From Sporothrix humicola (Eukaryota > Ascomycota > Sordariomycetes > Ophiostomatales > Ophiostomataceae), in assembly GCA_021396245.1 (NCBI GenBank), contig WNYE01000028.1, positions 310,001-374,000 on the forward strand: a stretch of DNA of 64,000 bases, given 5' to 3'. The notes under the pieces are model-generated. The model was not told where the DNA came from and did no database searches. It saw only the letters and a list, made by a program, of their open reading frames with translations. Each line of letters starts with the position of its first letter. Positions within the stretch are counted from its first letter, which is position 1. Shown one piece after another: positions 1-10,429 of the stretch. The position numbers and the translations under genes are program-made.

Positions 1-3000
1 TGTCCGAATCCGCCCAGCTGTCCGAGGGCTTTGGAAGATGTTCGTAGTGGTAGGCACGACGGCAGTCTATGCAGCGGAACAACACATTGTTGGCATTATC
101 GACCAGCTTTGGCTTCACGGGTGTAATCGGGTCAACACCGTCGTTCTCTAGGCGGAGCTTCTCCTCCTGCTTGGCGGGCAGTCTCTGAGAGAAGGGCGCA
201 CAGGAAGGGCCGACTTTGTCGCACACCTGGCATGTATCGTGTCGGGGGCAGCTGGGGTCCTTGGTCTTGACCTGGCCGACACAGAAGCGGCACTGCAGGA
301 CAAAGCTGTCTGGAGCGACCTTGGTGACGACGTGGTCACGGGTGCGGCGAAGGCCGATGCACTGCTTGTGGAAGGAAAGGGAGCAGCCTTGGCAGTAAAT
401 CATGATGCCCTTGTTGGGCGTGCGAGCCGGGCCGCTGCACGAGTTGCAGATCTGCATGTGCACATCCTTGAACTCCGATGGATCTTCAATAGGAATGAAT
501 ATCTCCTTGACGTTGATGATGCGCGGCTGTGCAGGAGCGCGGTCGTCTTCCATAAGGAAGGCGTCATCGTCGTAGTTGGTGGGATCGACCATGCTCTTTG
601 TGTTCTTGGTGGTACGAGACGACCGGCGGTTACGCTCAAACTCAATGGAGCCTTCACGTGTAGAACGGTTTCTATCGTCAGTGAGGCGGCGGCGACCTTT
701 GCCTCGCCAGCGGCCACGGCCTGGCTTTGCGGGCATAATGTCCGACTGGATTGTGGGGATAAAGTCGGCATCGTCGTCGCCACCGAGTTCATCGGCATCG
801 TCATCACGAGCTGAACGATGCGTCGAGCTCTCCTCGCTGCGGCCGTTGCGTGTTTCGGACTGGGACGTGCGAGCACGCAGACGCCGGACATCGCCATCGT
901 CGTCATCTTCGTTGTTCGTGGGGAGAAGACGCGAGCTGTACCGGATGCCGGAGTGGCCTGTATTGCCCATGGCCTTGAGACGACGACGTTGCATGTTGAG
1001 GTACATGTGAGACTCGATGCTATCGTCCTCGAGGTCCAAGTCCATCATGTCTTCATCGTCGTCACCATAGCCAAGGTAGCCGCCCGGGCTGTACCCGCGG
1101 CCGGCGTCGAAGCTCATGTCTGCGTCCATGTAGTCACCGTTGTGGCGTATACGACGCCGCTTGAAGCTGCTGCCTCCCGACGAGAGCTCGTCCACGTCCT
1201 CGAGCTCTTTTCGCTTAAACCTGTGGAGGGCTTTGCTGCCGTTGGGTAGGTCGTAGATGTCTTTTTCGTAAAACTGAAGACAGGAGTTAGTGAGAATAGA
1301 CGACAATAAAAAAGGGAAAAGAAACGCGAGAGTCAGAGTGTGATATGACAGTGAAGTAAATGGTGATGGTGAAAAGGCGGATGTGACAGAATGTACGGAC
1401 AACCACTGGGCTCTGGGTGCAGTGTTTGAATGGAGTTGCTCACTTGATAGGTGAATTTGTTTTATTTTGCGGGAATCGCGAGGTATAGATGTGTATGTTG
1501 TAGATGTGGTATTGTTGAGGTGAAAGCAAGAAGGAAAAGTGTGGGGGGATGAAAAGTGATACGAGAGAGAGAGAGAGAGAGAGAGAAGAGGTATGAAAAG
1601 AGGGTTAAATTGTTGCTGAGAGAAAGGGATTAAAGGTGAACGGGAGTTGACCGAATAAATTGGAGGATGTGAAAAACAAATGAAATTGCAGGAGGTCAGA
1701 CGAAAGGATGCGAAAAGTCAAAGGCAGGGTGAATGAGATGTGAGGATGGTGTAAGGAGTGTAAATAAACCCCAACAATAAGCCACATGCAGTTGCAGTGT
1801 AATCACAGCAAAATGCAAAAGCAAAAAATATTTCCACAATGTGTGTGCATGTAGAACTCACCTCTGAACGAGTGCCGTCCTCGTACTCGACCTCGTAACG
1901 GCTCCGTCCACGCACGCGTGCAGTGACTCGATATATATAGTCGCTTGGCGGACAGACCTCGTACTCTTCGTGTTTTGATTCTGGTAAAGGGTCGATAATG
2001 ACTTCGAGGCGGCTGCCGTCACCCGGCATAATGAGGTCGGCATCAATAGCATCTGCACCGGTACCGTTTTGTTTGACATGGGCAGTTCTGGCTTCGGCCA
2101 GAGCCACATCTTCTTCGTCCTCCTCCTCGACCTCGTCCTCGTCATCCTCATCAACACCCTCGTCTTCATATGCATCGTCGTCATCGAGCTTTCGGCGGCT
2201 GTCCAACATGGCTTCGTCGGTGTCGTTGTTGCCGAACTGGTCGGTCATAAGTATGGAGTTGTTATGATCGTCTTCAGTTGCATCTTCGACTCTCGAGGTT
2301 TTGGTATGAGATTCTGGGTGGGATGAGTAGGCGCTAGCAGCTTTCGTGGTTGGACGTTCAGCCTCGACATCAGACGATGCATTTTGGAGCGGGGCCGTGT
2401 CCGAGACGACTACTGGAAGAGGTGCGGTTTCGTTGGCGGCAACATCAAGCTCGTCGTCATCTTTCTCGACTGTGGTCGTCGGGGCTTCTTGGGCGTCGTT
2501 GTCGTCGCCAAACTCGCCATCGACTACTTCCTCGTCGCTGCTCTCTGACTCTTCAACTTCAGCCGGTTCGCCATCTTTCGAATCATCGCTGTTCTCGGCG
2601 TTTTCGTCGTCCTCTTTGTCATCCTCATCGTCCTCGCCGTTGTCTTCCTCCTCTTCGCCGTTCCCGGATGGTATTATTGGTGGAGGGGCAAGTTGTGCTT
2701 GCAGAGCTTCGTCTTCGTCCCCTGGATCTTCGTCCTCTTCTTCTTCGTGATCTTCGTTGCCGTCATCATCTTCATCGTTGCTGTTGTCGTCATCGTCGCC
2801 AACTCGCTCTCCGTCACCGGCTTCGGTAGTTTCGGCGCCAGCACCGAGGCCGTCAAAGTCGAGGACGTTCCCCCAGAGGTTGGCCGGGTCGACCAGACCT
2901 TCATTGGTCTCAAAGAACGTGTCCGCATCCACAGCAAAGGGTCCGTCCATGCCAGGGCCGGCGGCCGGGTCCTGGTCGGCACCGGTGCCATCGCCGCCCC

Positions 3001-3046
3001 CGCCAAAGAGGGCGAATGGGTCGTCGTCGTCACCCATGTCGCTCAT
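1..3046 (-). CDS. PHD-finger chromatin protein, probable N-terminal part of a CHD3/Mit1-type remodeller (3' end off the window)
   Basis: The coding region is complement(<1..1273, 1862..3046), with a phase-0 GTGAGT...CAG intron preceded by a CTAAC branch-like site. The start is the ATG at 3046; a second in-frame ATG lies three codons on. The visible 819 residues are, in order: a very acidic Asp/Glu tract (about 80-170), a chromo/Tudor-like strand pattern split by the intron (YRVTARVRGRSRYEVEYEDG, about 370-395), basic stretches, and a double PHD-type zinc region (about 670-815) with Cys pairs CNSC, CQGC, CRFC, CQVC and CIDC plus FHKQC and YHYEH. PHD-plus-chromo N-termini are typical of fungal CHD3/Mit1 (SHREC) nucleosome remodellers, whose SNF2 ATPase would then lie left of position 1. 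That assignment is an inference because no helicase motif is visible. It is divergent from the mrm1-like gene. Confidence 0.72.
1274..1861 (-). other. Unusually long intron (588 bp) of the PHD-finger gene
   Basis: The donor GTGAGT (at 1861 reading leftwards) and the acceptor CTTCAG (ending at 1274), with CTCACTAAC just upstream of it, join two in-frame coding exons. At 588 bp it is long for an ascomycete intron. It contains a (GA)12 tract at about 1563-1586. No exon-like segment is obvious inside it, but an alternative small exon cannot be excluded. Confidence 0.6.
1563..1586. repeat. (GA)n microsatellite
   Basis: About twelve uninterrupted GA units lie inside the intron of the PHD-finger gene. 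On the transcribed (minus) strand this is a CT repeat. Confidence 0.9.
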
Positions 3047-3795
3047 AATGTCGTCATTTCCGGGGAGAAAGAGGATGTCTCGTGGGGTAAGATGTCGTCA
3101 GAATATGAGATAGCTAGAACGGGTAGTTCGGGTCAGCAGTCGTCTATAGAAAGCATATGTGCTTAAGAATGCCAGGTTGCATGTGAAGATGCCCAGCAAG
3201 ACGCGCCGGAAGTGCTAGGGTCCAATTTACCTTGATGAGAGGTCGCGTTGGTAGAATGACGCGTGTTTCTGACTCTTTGTTGATGTATGAGGCTAGGGGG
3301 GAATGTGTTGAGTTTTCAGGAGCTCAAGGGCGTTGTCAGTGCCAGGTTGGACTTTCCCGTTGTGTCGAGCTGGTGATGCTGTTCGGGAAAGCGCACTGGA
3401 GGTGTGTAGTCAAAAGACGCGATGCGCTGTTGGCTTGCCACGCAAGGCGCTATTCTTTCTGTTCTGCCGCGAAAATACAGTGGATTTATTACCCAACTTG
3501 GAAAAATCTCAGTAGGGGTTTAATAGGGAGAGGGGTGGCCCCTGCCTCTCCCGCCACAGGTCCGTTCTTTCCCCACGACACTTTTGCGACGCGACGAGCG
3601 CCCCGATAAGCGATAAGGGAAAGAGGTCCACTTTATTTTTATGAAAATCTGGACGGAGACAGACCTTTGTTTTCTTTGACCCTCAATGTTTGACGTCTGA
3701 CTTTATGTTTCTACTTTCCTCGATTACCCCCTTCAATTTTTTGTTATATATTTTATTGTCTTCTTTTTGGCCGCATCGGCCTCCCACACAATGAG
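3047..3795. promoter_or_regulatory. Divergent promoter between the PHD-finger gene and the mrm1-like gene
   Basis: This 749-bp spacer separates two start codons pointing away from each other. The right half is CT/T-rich, including the TTTTATTGTC stretch before the methyltransferase start. That is usual for ascomycete core promoters. No gene is visible. Confidence 0.5.
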
Positions 3796-3823
3796 ATGTC
3801 GCCTTTTACATCGCCTGCCGTGA
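3791..3823 (+). other. 10-codon upstream ORF overlapping the mrm1-like start
   Basis: The sequence ATGAGATG holds two ATGs in different frames. The first (3791) opens a 10-residue ORF ending at TGA 3821-3823. The second (3796) is the main start. Scanning ribosomes meet the uORF first, so translation of the main ORF would need leaky scanning. Confidence 0.5.
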
Positions 3824-5790
3824 CCGCCCGGCTGTCTCCTCTCCTCATCTCTCAAAATGCCCAGCGAATTCTCCTCAGCCAACACCAGCAGACGCCGCCT
3901 TTCTCGCTGGCCCGCCATGCGGTCTTCTCGCGAAACAAATCTTCCTTATCGGCGATTGTCCGGGGCTTGAAACACTCCTTTCGCGACTCCGACGGCAAAC
4001 GCCCACCTGGCTACAACCCCGAAGTGGCTGCACACGTGACAAAACGTCGAAAGGAACGCGAGGCTGCCGCGCCGCCAGCGTACAAGCTCTTCCGGGGCAA
4101 GAAGGACGTTACCGAGCCGGCGGTACCCAAGGCCAAGACGCGGCGTGCGCGGTTCTTTGACCCCGAGGACGACTACGGCAAGAAGAGCCTTGTGTACCAG
4201 GCCAAGTCGGGCGCATTGGAGGCAGAAGTGAAAGCACTTCGGAAACAACACGGCGGAGACGAGCAGAGCGAAGCCCCGCGAAGCAAGGACGGTTTCGACG
4301 ACCAAGGGTTCAGGAATCAATTCTTCGGGGAGGATGAGGGTGAAGCCAACACGCGGGGTGGCCGCAACAGAGGAGGTGATCGTGGTGATGGTGGAGGAAG
4401 AAACATGAGAGGCAATAGAGAAAGAGGCGGAGATTGTGAGCCACGGTCTGGATCGGACCGGTCTGGAGGCTCATCTTTTGGCCGCCGGGACGATAGTCGT
4501 GACGGTTTTAGCTCAAGATCAAGACAGGGCGTGACAGGGCGTCGTGGCAGCGGTGACGACCGTGAAGACCGCGGAAGCAGATATCACGACAACGGAGACC
4601 GCGAAGGCAATGACCGCGAATACGAACACCGCGGACGCGGAAGCAGAGACCGCCGGTTTTCCGGCTTCAACCGGGTGCGTCTCACCATCCCATACACGAC
4701 AGCCGCTTCACAATTCCTGTACGGCCGCAACGTCGTCCAGGCGGCTCTCTCCAGCGCAAGGCGCAAGCTCTACAAGCTCTACGTGTACGGCGGGTCCACC
4801 CGCAGCAGCGGCTTCTCGAAAAGAGCCTGGGACAACACGCCCTCGATGACAGATAGTATCATACAGATGAGCTCGCGTCTCGGCATCGAAACACAGGTCG
4901 TTGACGAGCGGTGGCTGCCTTTGATGGAGAAGATGAGCCGGAGCCGGCCACACAACGGTGTTGTACTGGAGGCGTCTCCACTGCCGCAGCCGCCAGTGAC
5001 GGCGCTGGGCCCATACTTTGAGAACGACACAGAAGAAGGCCCAGAACGCGGCCCTGGCTTCGGGATCGAGCTGGGCCCGCAGTCGCGTGAAGAGGCCGAC
5101 ATCAACGGCTCAAAGCCATATGTGACCCTGGGCCGCCACTTGGCGGGCCCCAAGCATCACAAACCCCTCGTCCTACTGTTGGACGGCATTCTCGATCCAG
5201 GCAATCTGGGCGCCATCCTGCGGTCGGCGTCGTTCCTGGGCGTCAGCGCTGTGGCCATGTCCAAGAAGAGCTCGGCGACGCTGACGTCCGTCAGCATCAA
5301 GGCGTCGGCAGGCGCGTCCGAATTCCTCCCGTTGTTCTCGACGGATGACACGGTGGCATTTTTGGAGGGGTCGCGCAAGGCCGGCTGGAAGGTGTACACA
5401 GCCGTGCCGCCGCCACTTGGATACGACCCAGCCCTGAATAAGAACAACGGAAGGCCGTACATGGACATGGGAAAGCCTGTGATTGACTTGAACGGCATCG
5501 AGGCAAACGACCCGCTGCAGGACGACCCGATTATCCTGGTGATGGGCAGTGAAGGTGCAGGTCTAAAGCGAGCGGTCCGACGCGCGGCGAACGTGCAAGT
5601 CAGCATCGCCAACCGGTCGAGCCCAGACGCCGTGGTCGTGGACAGCCTGAACGTCAGTGTGGCGACGTCGCTGCTTTGCGCATCGTTCCTCCGAAGTGCC
5701 TCGGGAGGCGCTGCACATAGCAAGCCACCGGCGTTTGGAGAAGGGACATCGCTTTTCGGGGAAGAACCAAAGGCACAGCCGGAAAAGTAG
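3796..5790 (+). CDS. mrm1: Mitochondrial rRNA (guanosine-2'-O)-methyltransferase, SpoU/TrmH family, Mrm1-like
   Basis: Mrm1 enzymes 2'-O-methylate a guanosine in the peptidyl-transferase region of mitochondrial large-subunit rRNA. The 664-residue product starts with an Arg/Ser-rich, acid-poor presequence (about 1-65) that suits mitochondrial import. A TrmH substrate-binding domain follows (about 304-390, beginning QFLYGRNVVQAAL), then the SPOUT knot: DPGNLGAILRSA (467-478), ILVMGSEGAGL (580-590) and VDSLNVSVATSLL (616-628), which are the three SpoU motifs. It is much longer than yeast Mrm1 (about 410 residues), mainly because of an Arg/Gly/Asp-rich low-complexity insert (about 184-286). No intron is needed. 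The TAG stop is followed in frame by 39 more coding-looking codons (see findings), so the annotated end may not be the ancestral one. Confidence 0.9.
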   Translation: MSPFTSPAVTARLSPLLISQNAQRILLSQHQQTPPFSLARHAVFSRNKSSLSAIVRGLKHSFRDSDGKRPPGYNPEVAAHVTKRRKEREAAAPPAYKLFRGKKDVTEPAVPKAKTRRARFFDPEDDYGKKSLVYQAKSGALEAEVKALRKQHGGDEQSEAPRSKDGFDDQGFRNQFFGEDEGEANTRGGRNRGGDRGDGGGRNMRGNRERGGDCEPRSGSDRSGGSSFGRRDDSRDGFSSRSRQGVTGRRGSGDDREDRGSRYHDNGDREGNDREYEHRGRGSRDRRFSGFNRVRLTIPYTTAASQFLYGRNVVQAALSSARRKLYKLYVYGGSTRSSGFSKRAWDNTPSMTDSIIQMSSRLGIETQVVDERWLPLMEKMSRSRPHNGVVLEASPLPQPPVTALGPYFENDTEEGPERGPGFGIELGPQSREEADINGSKPYVTLGRHLAGPKHHKPLVLLLDGILDPGNLGAILRSASFLGVSAVAMSKKSSATLTSVSIKASAGASEFLPLFSTDDTVAFLEGSRKAGWKVYTAVPPPLGYDPALNKNNGRPYMDMGKPVIDLNGIEANDPLQDDPIILVMGSEGAGLKRAVRRAANVQVSIANRSSPDAVVVDSLNVSVATSLLCASFLRSASGGAAHSKPPAFGEGTSLFGEEPKAQPEK

Positions 5791-5910
5791 AAATCAATCT
5801 TTGAGGACGAGGCAGAGACACAGCTGGAAACCGAAAACGGAGAACCGGCGGAACCGGCGGAAACAGCATCAGAAGAAGTCGTCGATGAATCCACTGAGAG
5901 ACAAACCTGA

Positions 5911-6984
5911 ATAACTGAAGGCCGGCAACGGGCTCGGTATATTTCACGGGCGCAGTCCTCGGTACGTTTCGCTTTATGAACTGGATTGTGTACGATATAA
6001 TTATTTGTACGACTAGAAAAGCTCGCAGGAACCAGTGCATTTTGTATAGTAGACACGTTAATACCCCTCGCATCTAAAGCATAGACACTATATTGGAAAG
6101 GAATACAGCAACTCATCTTTATTTTTTTATTTCCCGCTCAAAAGCCCCGACAGGTGCAAATGTATGTCGTGCAAGATGTGTCGAAATGTGTAGTTTTTAT
6201 GTGGTGAATTGTGAAGGCAAGCTAGAATCGACCTAGAATCAGTGAAGTGCCCACTGTAGCGTGACACAAATGACGTAGACATGCCTGTTGTGAGACAAAT
6301 ACGGCGCTCACAGCGGTCCGCATCGCTCCAAAGGCGCTATGGAAATAGTGGCATTTTTGAGATCGCACAAGTAAACATGCCACACAAAAGGCCATTGCGC
6401 ATTCCACAGAAGGAGTTCCAAGCTCAACGGTTCCTTATTAAGAATAAGGCCTTTAAATTATTATCAGAGACAATTTGAACGATTTTGAGCTTCATATCGA
6501 CAGGTTATTCTCATACTTCTTGATAGGACACAAAAGTTGTCCTACATGCGCTGAAGCACTCGTAAAGAAATAGCGTCTTCTTATTGGTCGCCGAGTCCCA
6601 GCTGAACCGCACCTTCCCACACCGGCGCCCGATTTAGACCCAAACGAGCTGTTGCTGTGGTTATTGGGCAGCCCACTTTTCGCACTTGCGTTTTGCGAAC
6701 AATCGTCATTGTCTTATTTACATCCCTCGTCCTTTAACATCGAGGACCCCTTTTTTCTGTCATGAACGATTGAAATTGCATGTGCGACCGACTGTGGGTA
6801 CGACTTACAACGGCTTTTTTTGCATTCCTCTCATATTCAATTTACGATCTGTCTCTTTTCAACGTCCACATACCTGACGACAACATCAACCCCCCCCAGT
6901 CCAAAGTCAACAAGCAACAACACTAAAACTAGATCCTAAGACATAAGACAACTCCGACGACAACGTCAAAAAACACATTCCGCG
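5911..6984. other. Intergenic; leader of the cysteine-rich GPI protein
   Basis: No gene is visible. The last 150 bases before 6985 are A/C-rich and nearly G-free, as expected for an unstructured 5' leader. Confidence 0.5.
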
Positions 6985-8514
6985 ATGCGCATCCAACGGG
7001 CGCTTCCGCCCTTACTGCTTCTTGCTCTTGCGGAAGCGAAAGATGTCCATGACCTCCCTTCAGAACCACAGCAGCAGCAGCAGCAGCGACAAATCATTCC
7101 TCTGGCCGTCCGCAAGATGGGGCTTGACGAGGGCGAAAAGTTCTTTCCGGAGCAATACTACGGGTTCGACAACGGTGACAATGACGACAGCAGCAGCGAT
7201 AACACAGTGTTCAGCAGGACCGACAGCTTCGGCCGGTCACTCTCATCACTCTTCTCGTTTGGCCGGCGGTCACCGTCGATTGCGACAACACCAGAATCCA
7301 TAAAAGAGCGGCTACACGACGATCGGTGGCCAGTCGTATCAAGGAGGACATTTGATACTAGAAATGCCGAGAAGGACGGCAGTATAGTCGATGCACCTGC
7401 GACAAACACATCCGAGGCGGCGTCCACAGCCCGCCTTTTCCCACAAGCCTTCTTCCCCGCGTTTCCCGTCCACAAAGCGACCGACAACGACAGTCCGCAA
7501 ACCTCTGTCATGGACAGCGCCAACCCAGCCCTCGAACTCGTCCGCCGTGCCACCGACGCCCTCGCACGTCTCCAGCGCCGGCAATGGGGCTGCCCGACGG
7601 GCACTACAAGCTGCCAGAACATTGGCTATCCTTACAGCTGCTGCACAAACGGCGAGACCTGCTACAAAGTCAAGGACACGGGGCTGGGTCCAGTCGGCTG
7701 CTGCCCAGCTGGCGAGACATGTGGTGGTGCAGTTACGGACTGCACTTCTGACAGCACGGCGTGTTCTCAGAGCTTGGGTGGCGGCTGCTGTATTGCTGGT
7801 TATGTGTGTCAGGGCGTTGGTTGCGTCAAGAGCAGCAGTGCCGGCACAGGAACAGCAACTGGGACGAAAACCTCGACCACAACATCGACGACAGTGGCTA
7901 CGACGGGATCACCGACCACTGTCGTAGTCACGGTTGTGGTCACTGAAACGTCGAGCGGCGAGCTTACAACGCGCACAACGACCATTACCTCTACACCCGG
8001 AAAGACATCGGCAACATCATCGTCCGGCGGCGGTGTGGCTCCCGTTAAGCCGACACCGACCACCACAGCCTCTGGACTGCCTGCTGGCTACTGCCCCACG
8101 GGCTACTATGCCTGTCTGGCCTCAGCGGGTGGTGGCTGCTGTCAAACAGGGCGGAACTGCGAGACGACAAGCTGCCCACCGGCGGCGGCCATGACGACAA
8201 TTGTTAACACACACGGTATCACTGTTGTTGTGCCCGAGACCGCAGCCGCTGCAGCAACGACATCTTCTGCTACCTGTGCTTCGGGTTGGTTCCTTTGTGG
8301 TGCCAATGCCGGCCCTGTTGCTGGCTGCTGCCCGAGTGGGTACAGCTGCGGCACAGCCAGCTGCTCTCGGACGGGCGCGTCGGCGACGACTGTGCAGAAG
8401 GAGCTTCCCACTAGTGGAGGTGACAGCAGCAGCACAAGCAGTGGCGCTAAGTTAATAGCCGGCAGCTGGCGGCTGGTATTGGCTGCATTAATACCCACGC
8501 TACTTGTTTGCTAA
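6985..8514 (+). CDS. Secreted cysteine-rich, probably GPI-anchored surface protein
   Basis: The 509-residue protein starts with a hydrophobic signal peptide (MRIQRALPPLLLLALAEA) and ends in a hydrophobic tail after a small-residue stretch (SSGAKLIAGSW...LVC), the layout of a GPI-anchored wall protein. A short Gln run (29-34) and a charged spacer lead to a dibasic site (QRRQ, about 197-200), possibly Kex2-cleaved. Three Cys-rich modules follow: about 203-280 (a double unit), 369-398 and 430-460. They share a CPxGxxxC...GGCCxxGxxCxxxxC pattern. Ser/Thr-rich linkers between them (283-365, 400-428) are likely O-glycosylated. I do not recognise an enzymatic domain. The repeated CC-containing modules resemble cysteine-rich wall domains of fungi, but I cannot name the family. 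Intronless. Confidence 0.78.
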   Translation: MRIQRALPPLLLLALAEAKDVHDLPSEPQQQQQQRQIIPLAVRKMGLDEGEKFFPEQYYGFDNGDNDDSSSDNTVFSRTDSFGRSLSSLFSFGRRSPSIATTPESIKERLHDDRWPVVSRRTFDTRNAEKDGSIVDAPATNTSEAASTARLFPQAFFPAFPVHKATDNDSPQTSVMDSANPALELVRRATDALARLQRRQWGCPTGTTSCQNIGYPYSCCTNGETCYKVKDTGLGPVGCCPAGETCGGAVTDCTSDSTACSQSLGGGCCIAGYVCQGVGCVKSSSAGTGTATGTKTSTTTSTTVATTGSPTTVVVTVVVTETSSGELTTRTTTITSTPGKTSATSSSGGGVAPVKPTPTTTASGLPAGYCPTGYYACLASAGGGCCQTGRNCETTSCPPAAAMTTIVNTHGITVVVPETAAAAATTSSATCASGWFLCGANAGPVAGCCPSGYSCGTASCSRTGASATTVQKELPTSGGDSSSTSSGAKLIAGSWRLVLAALIPTLLVC

Positions 8515-10429
8515 GAAAGTTGTGTTTGTTTCTTGTTTATGTTTTGATGATTTTGTTTTGTATATTCTGTATATTTTCTGCGTTCATTTAGAACGCCAGG
8601 CTGGGGAGTTTCCTATTCGGATGATTATGACATCTTTGGCGGCGCAAGGGCGTTTCTTTCGTGCTTTTCTAATACAAAACGTTTGTTTACCCTTTCCGAC
8701 TCTCGGTTCTAACTCTCTCCCATGACTCTCAACCTCACATGAACACAAATACCAAGCCGGAATCGGTAGCCGATAGTCTGTCTGCAGGCCAAGTTAAGCA
8801 GTATATGGAGTTCTGTACTCTATTTTACTCAGATTCCCTGCCACTTTCTGCCGCTCCCCGGGAAGAAGGAAGAGAGCAAGGGAAGCTTTAGCCTGCAAGT
8901 GAACCCTGCAAGGGAAAACGAGAGGCTGGTTGGCGGTTGTTGACTGCATATGCTTAATTTCAAACGTTGCCGAGAGACATTTTTTGATAGACGAGATGAA
9001 GGAATCAAGGAATATGGCACGTAAAAGTGAAGGTGTATTCGGTGAGAAAGTAACAAAAATCGAGATCATCCTTGTGGCATATTCTCTCTGGCCACGAGGG
9101 AAACACATTATGGAGAATCATAAAACTACAATTGTGGCCTCGTATGTATTTCCCTCGTTGTCTATTTTAACACATTTTTGTTTCAATGTTCGGACTTGTC
9201 CTCTCCGTCGGACATACTGGAGAGGGCGAAAATAAAACAACATCCGCCTCTAGTCTCTGTTATTTCGTTTCGTTCATTCTTATACATGCGGGTAAAGGTT
9301 AAATTCAACCAAGACTATACAATACCTCCTATTTCTCCATTTTTGCGTTCGTCGCTCTCGTTTCCTATTTTCCTTTCTTCGTCCTCCCATTTTACCTTTT
9401 GACTTCCCGATTTTCCGACAAGGGACATCTCTGTTGGTTTCTCAATCTGTTTCCCACCAGCCATTTGCAAACATAAACAAACCGAATTTGAACATGATGT
9501 AAAGTACATGGAAACGGATCGACCCGGAAGTCATTTTAGACACTCAACATGTGACCTTTTGCCACTCGTACTCCTATTTTCCCCAGATGTTTGCTTTTTC
9601 TGGGCACTGCTTCATGTAGAAAGGGCTCTCTAGGGGACAATGCTTCACCTTGGGTTTTTAGATCTTTACTGCGTCGTAATAAAATGGCCCTCCCTCTCGT
9701 GTACGTTCGTCGTTTGTATCGCCCCCATATCCCTCGTTCTTGACATTAACCCCAGTCTCCCTTATATGACCGTCAGTTGGAAATAGACGTCTGTAAACGA
9801 AAAGATGCAAGGGAAAGTCTGTTGGTCAGCCTTTCACCTCATTGAGACACCAATCTTTGGCTCTATCCTCCCGCCACATGTTCCCTCTCCTCACAGCCCT
9901 ATATAGCCACTTCACGATGTTTGCACGGGCTGGTCTTGGCTTTTTGTCATCCTCTCGCTTGCTTCCCTTGCCCCATATTCTCAATTATCCCCTTCGTCCT
10001 GGGCACTTTTTATTCCCAAATTGTGTCCTGTCCCAACACCTGCTCCCTCATATCGCACTTCGCACCTTCCCTCGCCGTTGACCGTCTTTCTCCTTTATTT
10101 TTTCTTGGCCTGATTCTCGCTCCTTCCTTCTTGACGGTATCGTGAGAAATTGCCATCCGGCAAGTTCCATTGTCTTGGCACTCTGTCTCTTTCCATGTGT
10201 CTACCCCTTCATATTTATCCTGTATCCCACTATTATTTCTCTCCTTCCCAAGGTCTTGTATCTTTTTATCTTATTTTGCGCACCTTCCCACCTCCAGATA
10301 CTTCTCTCACTTTCTCCTTTCCTCTTTTTGTCTCTTACCAAACCTTATATCCGTCGTTCTTTCCTTTGCAAGCACATCGACTGTTCAACTCACCATTCCT
10401 CTTTCCCCGGAATATCTGGACTAGACGCA
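8515..10429. promoter_or_regulatory. Intergenic region and long CT-rich leader of the next gene
   Basis: There is no supported gene in 1.9 kb. From about 9700 rightwards the plus strand becomes strongly pyrimidine-rich and a TATATAG element lies at 9899-9905. The transcript of the gene at 10430 therefore probably has a leader of several hundred bases. Open frames here run through the CT-rich sequence and begin with non-ATG codons. Confidence 0.45.

Noticed and set aside
5157..6116. 319-codon minus-strand frame
   Set aside because: Antisense to the Mrm1-like gene and its 3' flank; Ser/Ala-rich with no recognisable domain.
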